Counted from the first letter of the stretch, positions 40,495-49,551 are shown. The stretch: DNA of 64,000 nt from Knoellia sp. p5-6-4 (GCF_029222705.1 NZ_JARGZF010000001.1:2228437-2292436); one strand, 5' to 3'. Program-made: numbers and translations. The notes: generated from the letters alone by a model not told the origin.

Positions 40495-41922
40495 ATGCGT
40501 CTACCGTCCCGCTCCACCCTCGTCGTCTCCGGCCTGGCCGCCGCCGTCGCCCTCTCCGGGTGCGTCGGAGCCAAGAGCGCCGAGGACGCCAGCGATCCCA
40601 ATGCCAACGCAGACGCCAAGGAGGTCACGCTCGTCATCAGCTCCAACGGAGTCGTGGGCGGCAAGAACTCGGCCGAGGCGAGCTGGATCTCGGAGAAGGT
40701 CATCCCCGCGTTCGTCGAGGCCCAGAAGGCCAAGGGCGTGACCGCCAAGGTCACGTTCAACGGCGCCGGTGTCGAGGACGAGCAGTACAAGACCAAGCTC
40801 GAGCTCAACCTCAAGACCGGCAGCGGTTCGGACGTCTTTGCCGCAGACGGCATCTGGCTCGGGGAGCTGGCCAGCGCGGGCTATGTGAAGCCGCTCGACG
40901 ACGTGGTCGGCGAGAAGGCCAAGAGCTGGGACGGCTGGTCGCAGATCTCCGAGGCCGTGCAGCAGAACCTGACCTACAAGGACCAGCTCTACGGCATCCC
41001 GAACGGCACCGACGGTCGCGTCCTGTACTTCAACAAGAAGCTCTTCGCCCAGGCGGGCCTGCCCACCGACTGGCAGCCGACCTCGTGGGACGAGATCTTC
41101 GCCGCCGGTGAGGCCCTCAAGAAGGTCAAGGGCGTCACCCCCATCCAGATCAATGCCGGCGTCCCCATGGGCGAGGCCACCACGGCCCAGGGCTTCCTGC
41201 CGCTGCTGGCCGGCACCGGCAAGCCGCTCTACGACGACTCCAGCGGCAAGTGGCAGGGCAGCACGCAGGGTGTCAAGGACGTCCTCGGCTTCTACGAGAA
41301 GCTCTACGGCACCGGCCTCGGCGACCCCCGCATGCAGCAGGACAAGGCAGGGCGCGACCAGTCCTTCGCCGAGTTCAGCAAGGGCAAGATCGGCATCCTC
41401 GCCGAGGGCGACTACTTCTGGCGCTCGGTCATCTGCCCCGACAAGGAGAACTGCGCGACCACGTCGATGCCCGACCGCAACGAGGTGGTCGGCTGGGCCA
41501 AGATCCCGGCGAAGCAGCCCGGTGCGGGCGTGAACGGGCAGGACTTCGTCAGCGGCTCCGGCGGTGCCGGCTGGATGCTCAACCCGAAGACGAAGTACCC
41601 GCAGCAGGCGTGGGAGCTGATGGCCTTCATGGCGTCGAAGGATATGCAGACCGAGCTGTCGAAGGCCCAGATCCGCATCTCGGCGCGCGCGGACGTCAAC
41701 GCCGAGACCCTCAAGGACGACCCGCTGCTGAGCTTCATCTCCTCCGAGGTCCTGCCGCTGACGACCTACCGGCCGTCCGACGAGAAGTACAACGAGGTCT
41801 CGCTCGCCATCCAGCAGGCCACCGCCGACGTGGTCTCGGGCAAGAGCCCCGACGAGGCCGCGAAGACCTTCGCGTCGTCCTTGGAGAAGGCCGTTGGTGC
41901 AGACCGCGTCGCAAACAGCTGA
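40495..41922 (+). CDS. ABC transporter solute-binding lipoprotein (carbohydrate type)
   Basis: A 475-residue binding protein of the family 1 carbohydrate type. The signal peptide ends in the lipobox LSGC (about residue 23), so it is anchored outside the membrane. Features: EVTLVISSNGVVGGKNSAEASW, KTKLELNLKTGSGSDVFAADGIWLGELASAGYVKPLD, YGIPNGTDGRVLYFNKKLFAQAGL and WMLNPKTKYPQQAWELMAFMASK are typical of this fold. CGGAGG lies eight bases before the ATG. It is the first gene of a six-gene operon ending in an alpha-mannosidase, so mannose-containing oligosaccharides are the likely ligands. Confidence 0.9.
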   Translation: MRLPSRSTLVVSGLAAAVALSGCVGAKSAEDASDPNANADAKEVTLVISSNGVVGGKNSAEASWISEKVIPAFVEAQKAKGVTAKVTFNGAGVEDEQYKTKLELNLKTGSGSDVFAADGIWLGELASAGYVKPLDDVVGEKAKSWDGWSQISEAVQQNLTYKDQLYGIPNGTDGRVLYFNKKLFAQAGLPTDWQPTSWDEIFAAGEALKKVKGVTPIQINAGVPMGEATTAQGFLPLLAGTGKPLYDDSSGKWQGSTQGVKDVLGFYEKLYGTGLGDPRMQQDKAGRDQSFAEFSKGKIGILAEGDYFWRSVICPDKENCATTSMPDRNEVVGWAKIPAKQPGAGVNGQDFVSGSGGAGWMLNPKTKYPQQAWELMAFMASKDMQTELSKAQIRISARADVNAETLKDDPLLSFISSEVLPLTTYRPSDEKYNEVSLAIQQATADVVSGKSPDEAAKTFASSLEKAVGADRVANS

Positions 41923-42880
41923 CCTCCGGCCGGCCCCGGAGACCGCTCCGGGCCCGCCCGGCGGGTCCTCGACGACCCGCCGACGCCGCGCCCGGCACGA
42001 CAGCGACGTCGTCGGTCTCGGCCGGGGCCGCGCCATGGCGTTCGTCGCGCCGGCGATGGTCCTGGTCGGGGTGTTCCTCGTCTTCCCCGCAGCCTGGACG
42101 CTCTACCTCGGCCTCCTCGAGTACAGCCTCACCGGCACCGGTGCGCAGGCCCCCGTCTTCGTCGGGCTCGGCAACTACACCAGCGCCCTGTCCGACCCGG
42201 CGTTCCTGAAGTCGCTCTGGCTGACCCTGCTGTTCGTCGGCGGCTCGGCGGTGCTGGGGCAGAACGTCCTCGGCTTCGCCCTGGCGTGGTTCCTCAGCGG
42301 CGCCCGGCGAGCGGTGCGCGCCACGGTCACCGTGCTCGTCCTGCTGGCGTGGATCCTGCCCGGCTCGGTCGTGGCCTTCCTCTGGCAGGCTCTGCTCGAC
42401 CGCCGCAACGGCACCCTCAACGCGCTGCTCGGCACCACCGACATGGCATGGGCACTCGACCACCCGATGGCGGTCATCGTCATCTTCAACATCTGGCGCG
42501 GCACGGCGTTCTCGATGCTGCTCTACACCGCCGCGCTCGCCACCGTGCCGCGCTCGCACCTCGAGGTGGCCCGGATGGCCGGCGCCAGCCGGTGGCAGCA
42601 GCTGCGCGACGTGGTGCTCCCGACCGTCAAGCGGCACGTGCTCACGAACACGCTGCTGATCACCCTGTGGACCTTCAACGACTTCTCGCCCTACCTGCTG
42701 ACCGGGGGAGGGCCGAACCGGGAGTCGGAGATCCTGCCCGTCTACATCTACAAGGAGGCCATCATCGGCGGCCAGCTCGGCTACGGCTCGGCCATCTCGC
42801 TGCTGCTGCTCCTGGCCAACCTCGTCATCGCGGTGGCCTACATCCGGCTGCTGCGCACCCGTGAGAAGGCAGCGTCATGA
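41897..42880 (+). CDS. ABC sugar permease, first subunit
   Basis: A 327-residue membrane protein with six helices and a charged N-terminal tail. The EAA-type cytosolic loop is SHLEVARMAGASRWQQLRDVVLPTVKRH (E-x-x-x-x-x-G-A), which docks onto the ATPase. FNDFSPYLLTGGGPNRESEILPVYIYKEA is the typical MalF/UgpA-type end. GTG 41897 is chosen because GGAGAAGG lies upstream; it overlaps the binding-protein gene by 26 bases, which suggests coupling. Confidence 0.9.
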   Translation: MQTASQTADLRPAPETAPGPPGGSSTTRRRRARHDSDVVGLGRGRAMAFVAPAMVLVGVFLVFPAAWTLYLGLLEYSLTGTGAQAPVFVGLGNYTSALSDPAFLKSLWLTLLFVGGSAVLGQNVLGFALAWFLSGARRAVRATVTVLVLLAWILPGSVVAFLWQALLDRRNGTLNALLGTTDMAWALDHPMAVIVIFNIWRGTAFSMLLYTAALATVPRSHLEVARMAGASRWQQLRDVVLPTVKRHVLTNTLLITLWTFNDFSPYLLTGGGPNRESEILPVYIYKEAIIGGQLGYGSAISLLLLLANLVIAVAYIRLLRTREKAAS

Positions 42881-43731
42881 GCACCGCGACCAGTCCCGGC
42901 GCCGCCCGGGCAGCGGTGTGGCTCGTCGCCGGGAAGGCCGTGACGTATGCCGCGCTGTGCCTGCTCGTCGTCTTCTTCGCCCTCCCGCTCCTGTGGCTGG
43001 TGCTCACGCCGTTCTCGCCCGCACCGTCCTACCGGGCGAGCCTGTCGGGCTTCACCCTCGCCAACTTCGAGGACCTGCTGGCCAACCCGCAGACCTGGCC
43101 CTCGATCCGCAACTCGCTGGTCCTCGCGGTGGGCTCGGCGGTGCTGGTCATCGCGCTCTCGGCACTGGCAGCCTATGCCCTCAGCCGGGTCCGGATCCCC
43201 GGCCGCGACCAGCTGCTCTACGCGCTGCTGCTGCTGAGCTCGATCGTCACCGGCACGGCGGCGATGGTGCCGATCTTCCTCATGCTCTTCCAGCTCGGCC
43301 TCATCGACCGGCAGGTCGGGGTGGTGCTGGTGATGAGCGGCGGCCTGCTGCCTGCAGCGGTGTTCATGCTCAAGGACTTCGTCGACTCCATCCCGCGGTC
43401 CTACGAGGAGTCGGCGCGCGTCTTCGGCGCCTCGCCGAGCCAGATCCTGCGGCATGTCGTGCTGCCCGTCATCCGGCCGGGCATGGCGACCGTCGGTGTG
43501 TGGGCGCTCGTGCAGGTGTGGGGCAACTTCCTCGTCCCCTACGTGCTGCTGTCGAACCCGTCGAAGCAACCGGCGGCCGTGGTCATGTACACGTTCTACG
43601 ACGCCGGTGGGCAGCCCAACTTCGCGCTGATCTCCACCTTCGCGCTCGTCTACTCCGTGCCGGTGGTGGCGCTCTACCTGTTCGTCAACCGCCGGTACGG
43701 CTTCGCCTTCCAGGGAGGAATCAAGGGCTGA
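42877..43731 (+). CDS. ABC sugar permease, second subunit
   Basis: A 284-residue membrane protein with six helices of the MalG/UgpE type. The EAA loop is RSYEESARVFGASPSQILRHVVLPVIRPG. The first helix and following loop (FFALPLLWLVLTPFSPAPSYRASLSGFTLANFEDLL) are typical. It overlaps the first permease by ATGA and the ATPase gene by one base (TGATG), so all are translated together. Confidence 0.92.
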   Translation: MSTATSPGAARAAVWLVAGKAVTYAALCLLVVFFALPLLWLVLTPFSPAPSYRASLSGFTLANFEDLLANPQTWPSIRNSLVLAVGSAVLVIALSALAAYALSRVRIPGRDQLLYALLLLSSIVTGTAAMVPIFLMLFQLGLIDRQVGVVLVMSGGLLPAAVFMLKDFVDSIPRSYEESARVFGASPSQILRHVVLPVIRPGMATVGVWALVQVWGNFLVPYVLLSNPSKQPAAVVMYTFYDAGGQPNFALISTFALVYSVPVVALYLFVNRRYGFAFQGGIKG

Positions 43732-44807
43732 TGGCATCCGTGACGATGACCGGGCTGGTCAAGGAGTACCCCAACGGCGTCCGCGGCGTCGACGGGGTCG
43801 ACCTCGAGATCGCCGACGGCGAGTTCTTCGCCCTGCTCGGGCCCTCGGGCTGCGGGAAGACGACCCTGCTGCGCACCCTTGCGGGCCTGGAGGTCGCCAC
43901 GGAGGGCGGCATCCACATCGGCGAACGTGACGTGACCACCATCGAGCCGGGCGAGCGTGACGTGGCCATGGTGTTCCAGGACTACGCCCTGTTCCCGCAC
44001 ATGACGGTGACCGACAACATCGCCTACCCGCTGCGGATCCGGAAGATGGGCCGCGAGGAGCGGGGCGCCCGGGCGCTCGAGACCGCCGACGGGCTGAGTC
44101 TCGCGGCACTGATGGAGAGACGACCGGCTCAGCTGTCGGGCGGGCAGCAGCAGCGGGTCGCCCTGGCCCGGGCCATCGCCTGCCACCCGCAGGTGTTCCT
44201 CTTCGACGAGCCGCTGTCCAACCTCGACGCCCGCCTCCGCCTGGAGGCGCGCACCTTCCTCAAGCAGCTGCAGAAGTCCCTCGGCGTCACCACGGTGTTC
44301 GTCACCCACGACCAGGCGGAGGCGCTTGCCATGGCCGACCGGATGGCCGTCATGGAGGGCGGCCGGATCCGTCAGGTCGGCACGCCGCGCGAGGTCTTCC
44401 AGCGGCCGGCGAACACCTTCGTGGCGAACTTCATCGGCGCCACCCCCATGAACCTGCTCGACGCCCAGGTCGTCGGAGGCGAGCTCGACTTCGGCGGCTT
44501 CCGGCTGCCGGTGCCCGACGGCGCCGGCGCCGTGGCCGAGGGCGACAAGGTCGTCTACGGGGTGCGCCCGGAGTACGTGCGGGTGGTCACCGGACCGCAG
44601 GACGGGGCCGTGCTCGGCGAGGTGAGCGCCGTCGAGAACCTCGGCGTCAGCGTCCTCGTCACCGTCGAGGCGGGCGAGCAGTCCATCCGGGCGGTCGTCC
44701 CCGAGTCCGACGAGCCCGAGATCGGTGACTCGGCCCACCTCGCGCCCTCGCCCGGACGGGTGCTGCTCTACCGGGCCGACGGCGACGGCGAGCTGATCGG
44801 GTCGTGA
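43731..44807 (+). CDS. ABC transporter ATPase, MalK/UgpC type
   Basis: A 358-residue ATPase. Walker A GPSGCGKTT (about residues 36-43), Q-loop FQDYALFPHM, signature LSGGQQQRVALARA, Walker B VFLFDEPLSNLDARLR, H-loop VFVTHDQAEAL. The C-terminal ~120 residues are the TOBE/OB regulatory domain (YGVRPEYVRVV; LGVSVLVTVE). ATPases of this group can serve one or several sugar importers. The binding site GGGAGGAA lies inside the end of the permease gene. Confidence 0.94.
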   Translation: MASVTMTGLVKEYPNGVRGVDGVDLEIADGEFFALLGPSGCGKTTLLRTLAGLEVATEGGIHIGERDVTTIEPGERDVAMVFQDYALFPHMTVTDNIAYPLRIRKMGREERGARALETADGLSLAALMERRPAQLSGGQQQRVALARAIACHPQVFLFDEPLSNLDARLRLEARTFLKQLQKSLGVTTVFVTHDQAEALAMADRMAVMEGGRIRQVGTPREVFQRPANTFVANFIGATPMNLLDAQVVGGELDFGGFRLPVPDGAGAVAEGDKVVYGVRPEYVRVVTGPQDGAVLGEVSAVENLGVSVLVTVEAGEQSIRAVVPESDEPEIGDSAHLAPSPGRVLLYRADGDGELIGS

Positions 44808-46006
44808 CCCGCTTCACCGGCCGGTGGACCCCGGACCACCGGGCCGAGTCGGTGTGGCACTACGTCTCCTTCGAGGTGCCCGACCGGTGCCGGGGGCTGC
44901 GCCTGACGCTCGACTACGACCGGTCCCACGGCCCGTCGGGGGTGCTCGACCTCGGGCTCGTGGACCCGCAGGGCTGGCGCGGCTGGTCCGGTGGCGCGCG
45001 CAGCGTGGTCGAGGTCGGTCCGTCGTGGTCGACCCCCGGCTACCTCGACCGGGGCCTGCCGCCCGGCCACTGGCAGGTCGTGCTCGGGCTGCACCGCCTG
45101 CCCGACGCCGGGCTGGAGTGGTCGCTCGAGGTCGACCAGGTCGATGTCGGGGGCGCCCCCGCGGCCACCGCCCCTGCCCCGGTGCCGCCGTCCGAGCGCC
45201 GGAGGCGCCGAGCGCTGCCGGCGACCGATGGCCTCACCTGGCTGGCTGGGGACTGCCACGCGCACACCCACCACTCCGACGGTTCGCTCGCGGTCGACGC
45301 GCTGGCCAGCCTCGCAGCCGGCGCGGGCCTGGACTTCCTCTGGGTCACCGACCACAACACCACCAGCCACCACCCCCTGCTGGCCGACGCCGGCCGACGG
45401 CACGGCGTCGCGCTCCTCCCCGGGCAGGAGGTCACCACCGCCGACGGACACGCCAACGCCTTCGGCGACATCGGCTGGGTCGACTTCCGCCGGCCGGCGG
45501 TCGAGTGGGTGGCGGTGGTGCAGGAGCGCGGCGGCCTGCTGTCGGTCAACCACCCGGTCTCCGGCGACTGCGCGTGGCGCCACCCCCTGGCGGAGCCACC
45601 GCCGCTCGCCGAGGTCTGGCACTGGCCCTGGACCGACCTCGCTGACGGTGGTCCGCTGGCCTGGTGGGCTGCGGCCGGTCGCCCGACACCCGTGGGGGGC
45701 AGCGACTGGCACCGCCCCGCACACGGCGCCGCGCCGGGCTCGCCCACGACCTGGGTGGCCTGTGCCGACGGCGACGTGCTCGGCGGGATGGCCGCCGGGC
45801 GCACCGCCGTCTCGGCCGGCCGCGACGCTCCCGTGCTCCTGCACGTGGGTGACGAGTGGGTGGCCGTCGACGCCGACGGGGCCATGCTGGTGTGCCCGGA
45901 CGGGCGACGGTCGCCCGTGCGCGGAGAGTGCCACACCTTCACCGGCCACGACGGCCCGCACCTGCTCGAGCGCAGCGACCGCGGCATCGTGTCCGTCGCC
46001 GCCTGA
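44804..46006 (+). CDS. PHP-domain metallohydrolase (CehA/McbA type) with N-terminal beta domain
   Basis: A 400-residue protein. Residues 1-125 are a beta-sandwich-like domain (WHYVSFEVPDRCRGLRLTLDYD, SGVLDLGLVDPQGWRGWSGGAR). Residues 140-330 are a PHP metal site: AGDCHAHTHHSDG, LDFLWVTDHNTT, LLPGQEVTTADGHANAFGD, LLSVNHPVS and PVGGSDWHRP. No signal peptide is evident. PHP enzymes hydrolyse phosphoesters or esters using two or three metals. In this operon it lies between the transporter and the mannosidase, so it may remove a phosphate or other decoration from imported mannosides (inference). GTGA overlap with the ATPase gene. Confidence 0.83.
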   Translation: MTRFTGRWTPDHRAESVWHYVSFEVPDRCRGLRLTLDYDRSHGPSGVLDLGLVDPQGWRGWSGGARSVVEVGPSWSTPGYLDRGLPPGHWQVVLGLHRLPDAGLEWSLEVDQVDVGGAPAATAPAPVPPSERRRRRALPATDGLTWLAGDCHAHTHHSDGSLAVDALASLAAGAGLDFLWVTDHNTTSHHPLLADAGRRHGVALLPGQEVTTADGHANAFGDIGWVDFRRPAVEWVAVVQERGGLLSVNHPVSGDCAWRHPLAEPPPLAEVWHWPWTDLADGGPLAWWAAAGRPTPVGGSDWHRPAHGAAPGSPTTWVACADGDVLGGMAAGRTAVSAGRDAPVLLHVGDEWVAVDADGAMLVCPDGRRSPVRGECHTFTGHDGPHLLERSDRGIVSVAA

Positions 46007-46078
46007 GCCCACCCGCACCCGAGCCCCACCTTCCACCTCGCCCCCGCCCTCCGCCCGCTCCGACCCGAAGGAGACCCC

Positions 46079-49000
46079 ATGCACGACGACCGCCTGCTCA
46101 TCGAAGGACGTCTGGCCCGCACGCTCCAGCGGGTCGAGGACGCCGTGTGGTCCGCGCCGGTGGAGGTCGACCTCGCGAGCTGGGAGGCCCCCGGCGAACC
46201 GGTGCCGGTGGGGGAGGGGCTCGCCGCGGCATACGAGCCGGTGCACGTCGGCCAGCGCTGGGGGGCGCCGTGGGGCACGACGTGGTTCCGCGTGCGTGCC
46301 CAGGTGCCGCAGTCGCACGCCGGGCGGCCGGTCGATCTGCGCCTCGACCTCGGCTTCGACCCCGACCGCACCGGGTTCCACGTCGAGGGACTGGTCTACC
46401 GGGCCGACGGCTCGCCGGTGAAGGGGCTGAACCCGCGCAACCAGTGGGTGCGGGTCGTCGACGAGGCCGTCGGCGGCGAGGAGGTGGAGCTGTACGTCGA
46501 GGCCGCGTCGAACCCGCTCCTGCTCGGCGGTGGCGGGTTCGACTTCCGGCCCTCACCGCTCGGCGACCCCGGGACGGCAGGCCGCGAGCCCCGCTACCGC
46601 GTCGAGCGCGCCGAGCTCGCCGTCTTCGAGGCCGAGGTGTGGGAGCTGCAGCAGGACCTCGAGGTGCTGGGCCAGCTGGCGGCCGAGCTGCCGCTGGAGG
46701 ACGCGCGCCGGTGGCAGGTGCTCCGCAGCATCGACCAGGCGCTCGACCGTCTCGACGTCGGTGACCTCGCCGGCACCGCGGCCGAGGCTCGCGCAGAGCT
46801 CAAGGGGGTGCTCGCCGACCCGGCCCGCGCCAGCGCCCACCGCATTTCCGCGGTCGGCCACGCCCACATCGACTCCGCGTGGCTGTGGCCGGTGCGCGAG
46901 ACCGTGCGCAAGGTGGCGCGCACCTGCTCCAACGTCGTCTCGCTCATGGACAGCCACCCCGAGCTGGTCTACGCCATGTCGTCGGCACAGCAGTTCGCCT
47001 GGCTCAAGGAGCACCGACCCGAGGTCTGGGCCGGCGTCGTCGAGCGGGTGCGCGAGGGCCGCTTCGTGCCGGTCGGCGGGATGTGGGTGGAGTCCGACAC
47101 CAACATGCCCGGCGGCGAGGCGCTGGCCCGGCAGCTGAACCATGGCAAGCGCTTCTTCCGCGACGAGCTCGGCATCGAGACCCGCGAGGTGTGGCTGCCC
47201 GACTCCTTCGGCTACACCGCCGCCCTGCCGCAGCTCATCGCGCTGTCGGGGTCGCAGTGGTTCCTGACCCAGAAGATCTCGTGGAACACGACCAACCGCT
47301 TCCCGCACCACTCGTTCCGGTGGGAGGGCCTCGACGGCACCCGCATCTTCACCCACTTCCCGCCGGCCGACACCTACGGCTCGGAGGTCTCCGGCGCCGA
47401 GGTCGCGCACGCGGCCTGCAACTTCTCCGACAAGGGGGCGGCGACCCGCTCGCTGCTGCCCTTCGGCTGGGGCGACGGCGGGGGAGGCCCCACCCGCGAG
47501 ATGCTCGCCCGGGCCGCTCGCCTGCGCGACCTCGACGGCTCGGCCCGGGTCGAGGTCGAGCGCCCCGACGCGTTCTTCGAGAAGGCCGAGGCGGAGTACC
47601 CCGACGCCCCGGTCTGGGTGGGCGAGCTCTACCTCGAGATGCACCGCGGCACCTACACCTCGCAGGCGAAGACCAAGCAGGGCAACCGTCGCAGCGAGCA
47701 CCTGCTCCGCGAGGCCGAGCTCTGGGCGGCCACGGCCGCGGTCCGGACTGGCGCGGCATACCCGTCTGCGGACCTGGACCGGATCTGGAAGGCCGTGCTC
47801 CTCAACCAGTTCCACGACATCCTCCCCGGCTCCTCCATCGGGTGGGTGCACCGCGAGGCCGTGGAGACGTATGCCGCGCTCGCGGAGGAGCTCGAGGCAA
47901 TCATCTGCGAGGCGCAGCAGGCGCTCGCCGGGGCGGGCGACGTTGAGGTGGCCTTCAACGCGAGCCCCCACGAGCGGGCCGGGGTTGCCGCGCTCGGCGC
48001 GGGGCCGGTCGTCCAGGCAGAACCGGTGGAGGTGCGGGCCGAAGGTGACGGGTTCGTGCTCGACAACGGCCTGGTGGCCGCGCGGGTCGACGCGCGGGGC
48101 CTGCTCACGTCGGTGGTCGAGCGGGCGAGCGGCCGGGAGGCGCTCGCCCCCGGGTCGGTCGGCAACCTGCTGCAGCTCCACCCCGACACCCCGGTGCGCT
48201 TCGACGCCTGGGATGTCGATGCCTACTACCGCAACGTCGTCCGCGACCTCACCGACGCGGAGACCGTCGAGGCCGTCGAGGGCGGCGTCAAGGTCATGCG
48301 TCGGGTCGGTCAGTCGGTGGTCACCCAGCTCGTGACGCTGCCGGCGGGCGAGGCCCGGGTCGACGTCGACACCGAGGTCGACTGGCGTGAGCGCGAGCAG
48401 ATCCTCAAGGCCGGCTTCGACCTCGACGTGGCCGCGGACCGCTCGACCTCCGAGGTGCAGTTCGGCCACGTGCACCGCCCGACGCACACCAACACCAGCT
48501 GGGACGCCGCGAAGTTCGAGGTCTGCGCCCACCGCTGGGTGCACGTCGGCGAGCCCGGGTTCGGTGCGGCCGTCGTCAACGACTCGACCTACGGCCACGA
48601 CGTCACCCGTCGCGACCGCGACGGCGGTGGCACCACGACGCAGGTGCGCCTGTCGCTGCTGCGGGCGCCGCAGAGCCCCGACCCGGTCGCCGACCTCGGG
48701 GTGCACCGGCTGCGCTACGGCCTCGTGCCGGGTGCGTCGATCGGTGACGCGGTCCGTGAGGGCTACCGGGTCAACCTGCCGGTGCGCACGGTTCGTGGGT
48801 CCGGCGAGCCGGTCGAGCCGCTGGTGGGCATCGAGGGCGAGGGCGTGTACGTCGAGGCGGTGAAGCTCGCCGACGACGGGTCCGGTGACGTGGTCGTGCG
48901 GCTCTACGAAGGGCTGGGCCGGCGGTGCGCCGCGCGGGTGCGGGCCGGCTTCGCCCACGAGGGCGCGTATGCGGTTGACCTGCTCGAGCGTGCCCTGGGG

Positions 49001-49090
49001 ACGCCCGGGGTGGCGGACGAGGGCGAGCGCGGCGTCGCGCTCGCGCTGCGCCCGTTCCAGGTCGTCACCCTCCGCTTCCCCCGAACCTGA
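46079..49090 (+). CDS. Alpha-mannosidase, GH38
   Basis: A 1003-residue GH38 enzyme that should release alpha-linked mannose. The catalytic domain begins with AVGHAHIDSAWLWPVRETVRK (zinc-binding His and Asp near residues 262-264), then YAMSSAQQFAWLKEHRPEVW, GGMWVESDTNMPGGEALARQ, and VWLPDSFGYTAALPQL, whose Asp (about residue 374) is the nucleophile and zinc ligand. The middle (LNQFHDILPGSSIGWVHREA) is the alpha-mann_mid helical part, and the last ~400 residues are the beta domains. There is no signal peptide, so it acts in the cytosol on imported sugar. GAAGGAG precedes the ATG. It is the last gene of the operon. Confidence 0.94.
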   Translation: MHDDRLLIEGRLARTLQRVEDAVWSAPVEVDLASWEAPGEPVPVGEGLAAAYEPVHVGQRWGAPWGTTWFRVRAQVPQSHAGRPVDLRLDLGFDPDRTGFHVEGLVYRADGSPVKGLNPRNQWVRVVDEAVGGEEVELYVEAASNPLLLGGGGFDFRPSPLGDPGTAGREPRYRVERAELAVFEAEVWELQQDLEVLGQLAAELPLEDARRWQVLRSIDQALDRLDVGDLAGTAAEARAELKGVLADPARASAHRISAVGHAHIDSAWLWPVRETVRKVARTCSNVVSLMDSHPELVYAMSSAQQFAWLKEHRPEVWAGVVERVREGRFVPVGGMWVESDTNMPGGEALARQLNHGKRFFRDELGIETREVWLPDSFGYTAALPQLIALSGSQWFLTQKISWNTTNRFPHHSFRWEGLDGTRIFTHFPPADTYGSEVSGAEVAHAACNFSDKGAATRSLLPFGWGDGGGGPTREMLARAARLRDLDGSARVEVERPDAFFEKAEAEYPDAPVWVGELYLEMHRGTYTSQAKTKQGNRRSEHLLREAELWAATAAVRTGAAYPSADLDRIWKAVLLNQFHDILPGSSIGWVHREAVETYAALAEELEAIICEAQQALAGAGDVEVAFNASPHERAGVAALGAGPVVQAEPVEVRAEGDGFVLDNGLVAARVDARGLLTSVVERASGREALAPGSVGNLLQLHPDTPVRFDAWDVDAYYRNVVRDLTDAETVEAVEGGVKVMRRVGQSVVTQLVTLPAGEARVDVDTEVDWREREQILKAGFDLDVAADRSTSEVQFGHVHRPTHTNTSWDAAKFEVCAHRWVHVGEPGFGAAVVNDSTYGHDVTRRDRDGGGTTTQVRLSLLRAPQSPDPVADLGVHRLRYGLVPGASIGDAVREGYRVNLPVRTVRGSGEPVEPLVGIEGEGVYVEAVKLADDGSGDVVVRLYEGLGRRCAARVRAGFAHEGAYAVDLLERALGTPGVADEGERGVALALRPFQVVTLRFPRT

Positions 49091-49094
49091 CCCT

Positions 49095-49152
49095 GCGAGA
49101 TCCCACCTCTCGCGCCCTGGGCCGCGCCTTAGCGTGAGAGGTGGGATCTCGC
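49095..49152. terminator. Long hairpin after the alpha-mannosidase; contains an 18-bp repeat
   Basis: Perfect 17-base arms GCGAGATCCCACCTCTC (49095-49111) and GAGAGGTGGGATCTCGC (49136-49152), extended inward by four more pairs including a wobble. It starts 4 bases after the mannosidase stop. The right arm recurs at 49406-49423, so it may be a short interspersed palindrome rather than a plain terminator. Confidence 0.65.
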
Positions 49153-49153
49153 G

Positions 49154-49336
49154 GGACGCCACGAGGCCCCTGAGCTCGGCAGTCAACCGGGTCAGGCCGG
49201 TGCCACGGAGGTCGGCACTGGTGATGCGGACGACCCGCCACCTCAGGGACTCGAGGAGTCGCGTGCGCTGGATGTCGTTCCGCCACTGCTGCCGGTCCGT
49301 GCGGTGGTGGTCGCCCGGCGAGGAGCCCCGCAGCCG
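49154..49336 (-). pseudogene. 3' remnant of a DUF559-like / Vsr-type endonuclease-fold protein
   Basis: Read on the minus strand this stretch gives SPGDHHRTDRQQWRNDIQRT, then RLLESLRWRVVRITSADLRG and LTRLTAELRGLVASREIPP. This is the usual C-terminal end of actinobacterial DUF559-type proteins (DGDHHRTD..QW..D..R...L...GW.VVR). An in-frame TGA (49337-49339) and absence of the N-terminal ~250 residues show that only the tail is left. It lies between two copies of an 18-bp repeat, in a 579-base region (49091-49669) with no intact gene. Confidence 0.6.
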
Positions 49337-49403
49337 TCATCCACAGGCAGCCCTGACCCGTCAGGTGAGTTCCCAGATCTCACGCGTTGGAGGGACCCGA
49401 GGT

Positions 49404-49423
49404 GCGAGAGGTGGGATCTCGCG
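49404..49423. repeat. Third copy of the GAGAGGTGGGATCTCGCG repeat
   Basis: GCGAGAGGTGGGATCTCGCG matches 18 bases of 49136-49153 in direct orientation and 49094-49111 in inverse. With the hairpin it brackets the gene remnant. Confidence 0.65.
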
Positions 49424-49488
49424 CCGCGGCTGCGGGACGGGCGGGGGATGGCGCGCGGGCGGCATACCGGGGAAGGCTTGGGGAGGCG

Positions 49489-49515
49489 TTTGCACTCTCC
49501 CGGGGCGAGTGCCAA
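49489..49515. promoter_or_regulatory. CIRCE element 1 overlapping the groEL promoter
   Basis: TTTGCACTC-N9-GAGTGCCAA against consensus TTAGCACTC-N9-GAGTGCTAA; eight of nine bases match in each arm. It is the HrcA repressor site. It overlaps TTGCAC (-35, 49490-49495) and AATAAT (-10, 49514-49519, 18-base spacer). Confidence 0.85.
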
Positions 49516-49524
49516 TAATGGGCG

Positions 49525-49551
49525 TTAGCACTCTCGGTATGAGAGTGACAA
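49525..49551. promoter_or_regulatory. CIRCE element 2 at the groEL transcription start
   Basis: TTAGCACTC-N9-GAGTGACAA; the left arm is perfect, the right arm matches seven of nine. It lies at the predicted transcript start, giving HrcA two sites 36 bases apart. Its N9 spacer holds GTATGA, a near-miss of the dispersed octamer. Confidence 0.85.
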
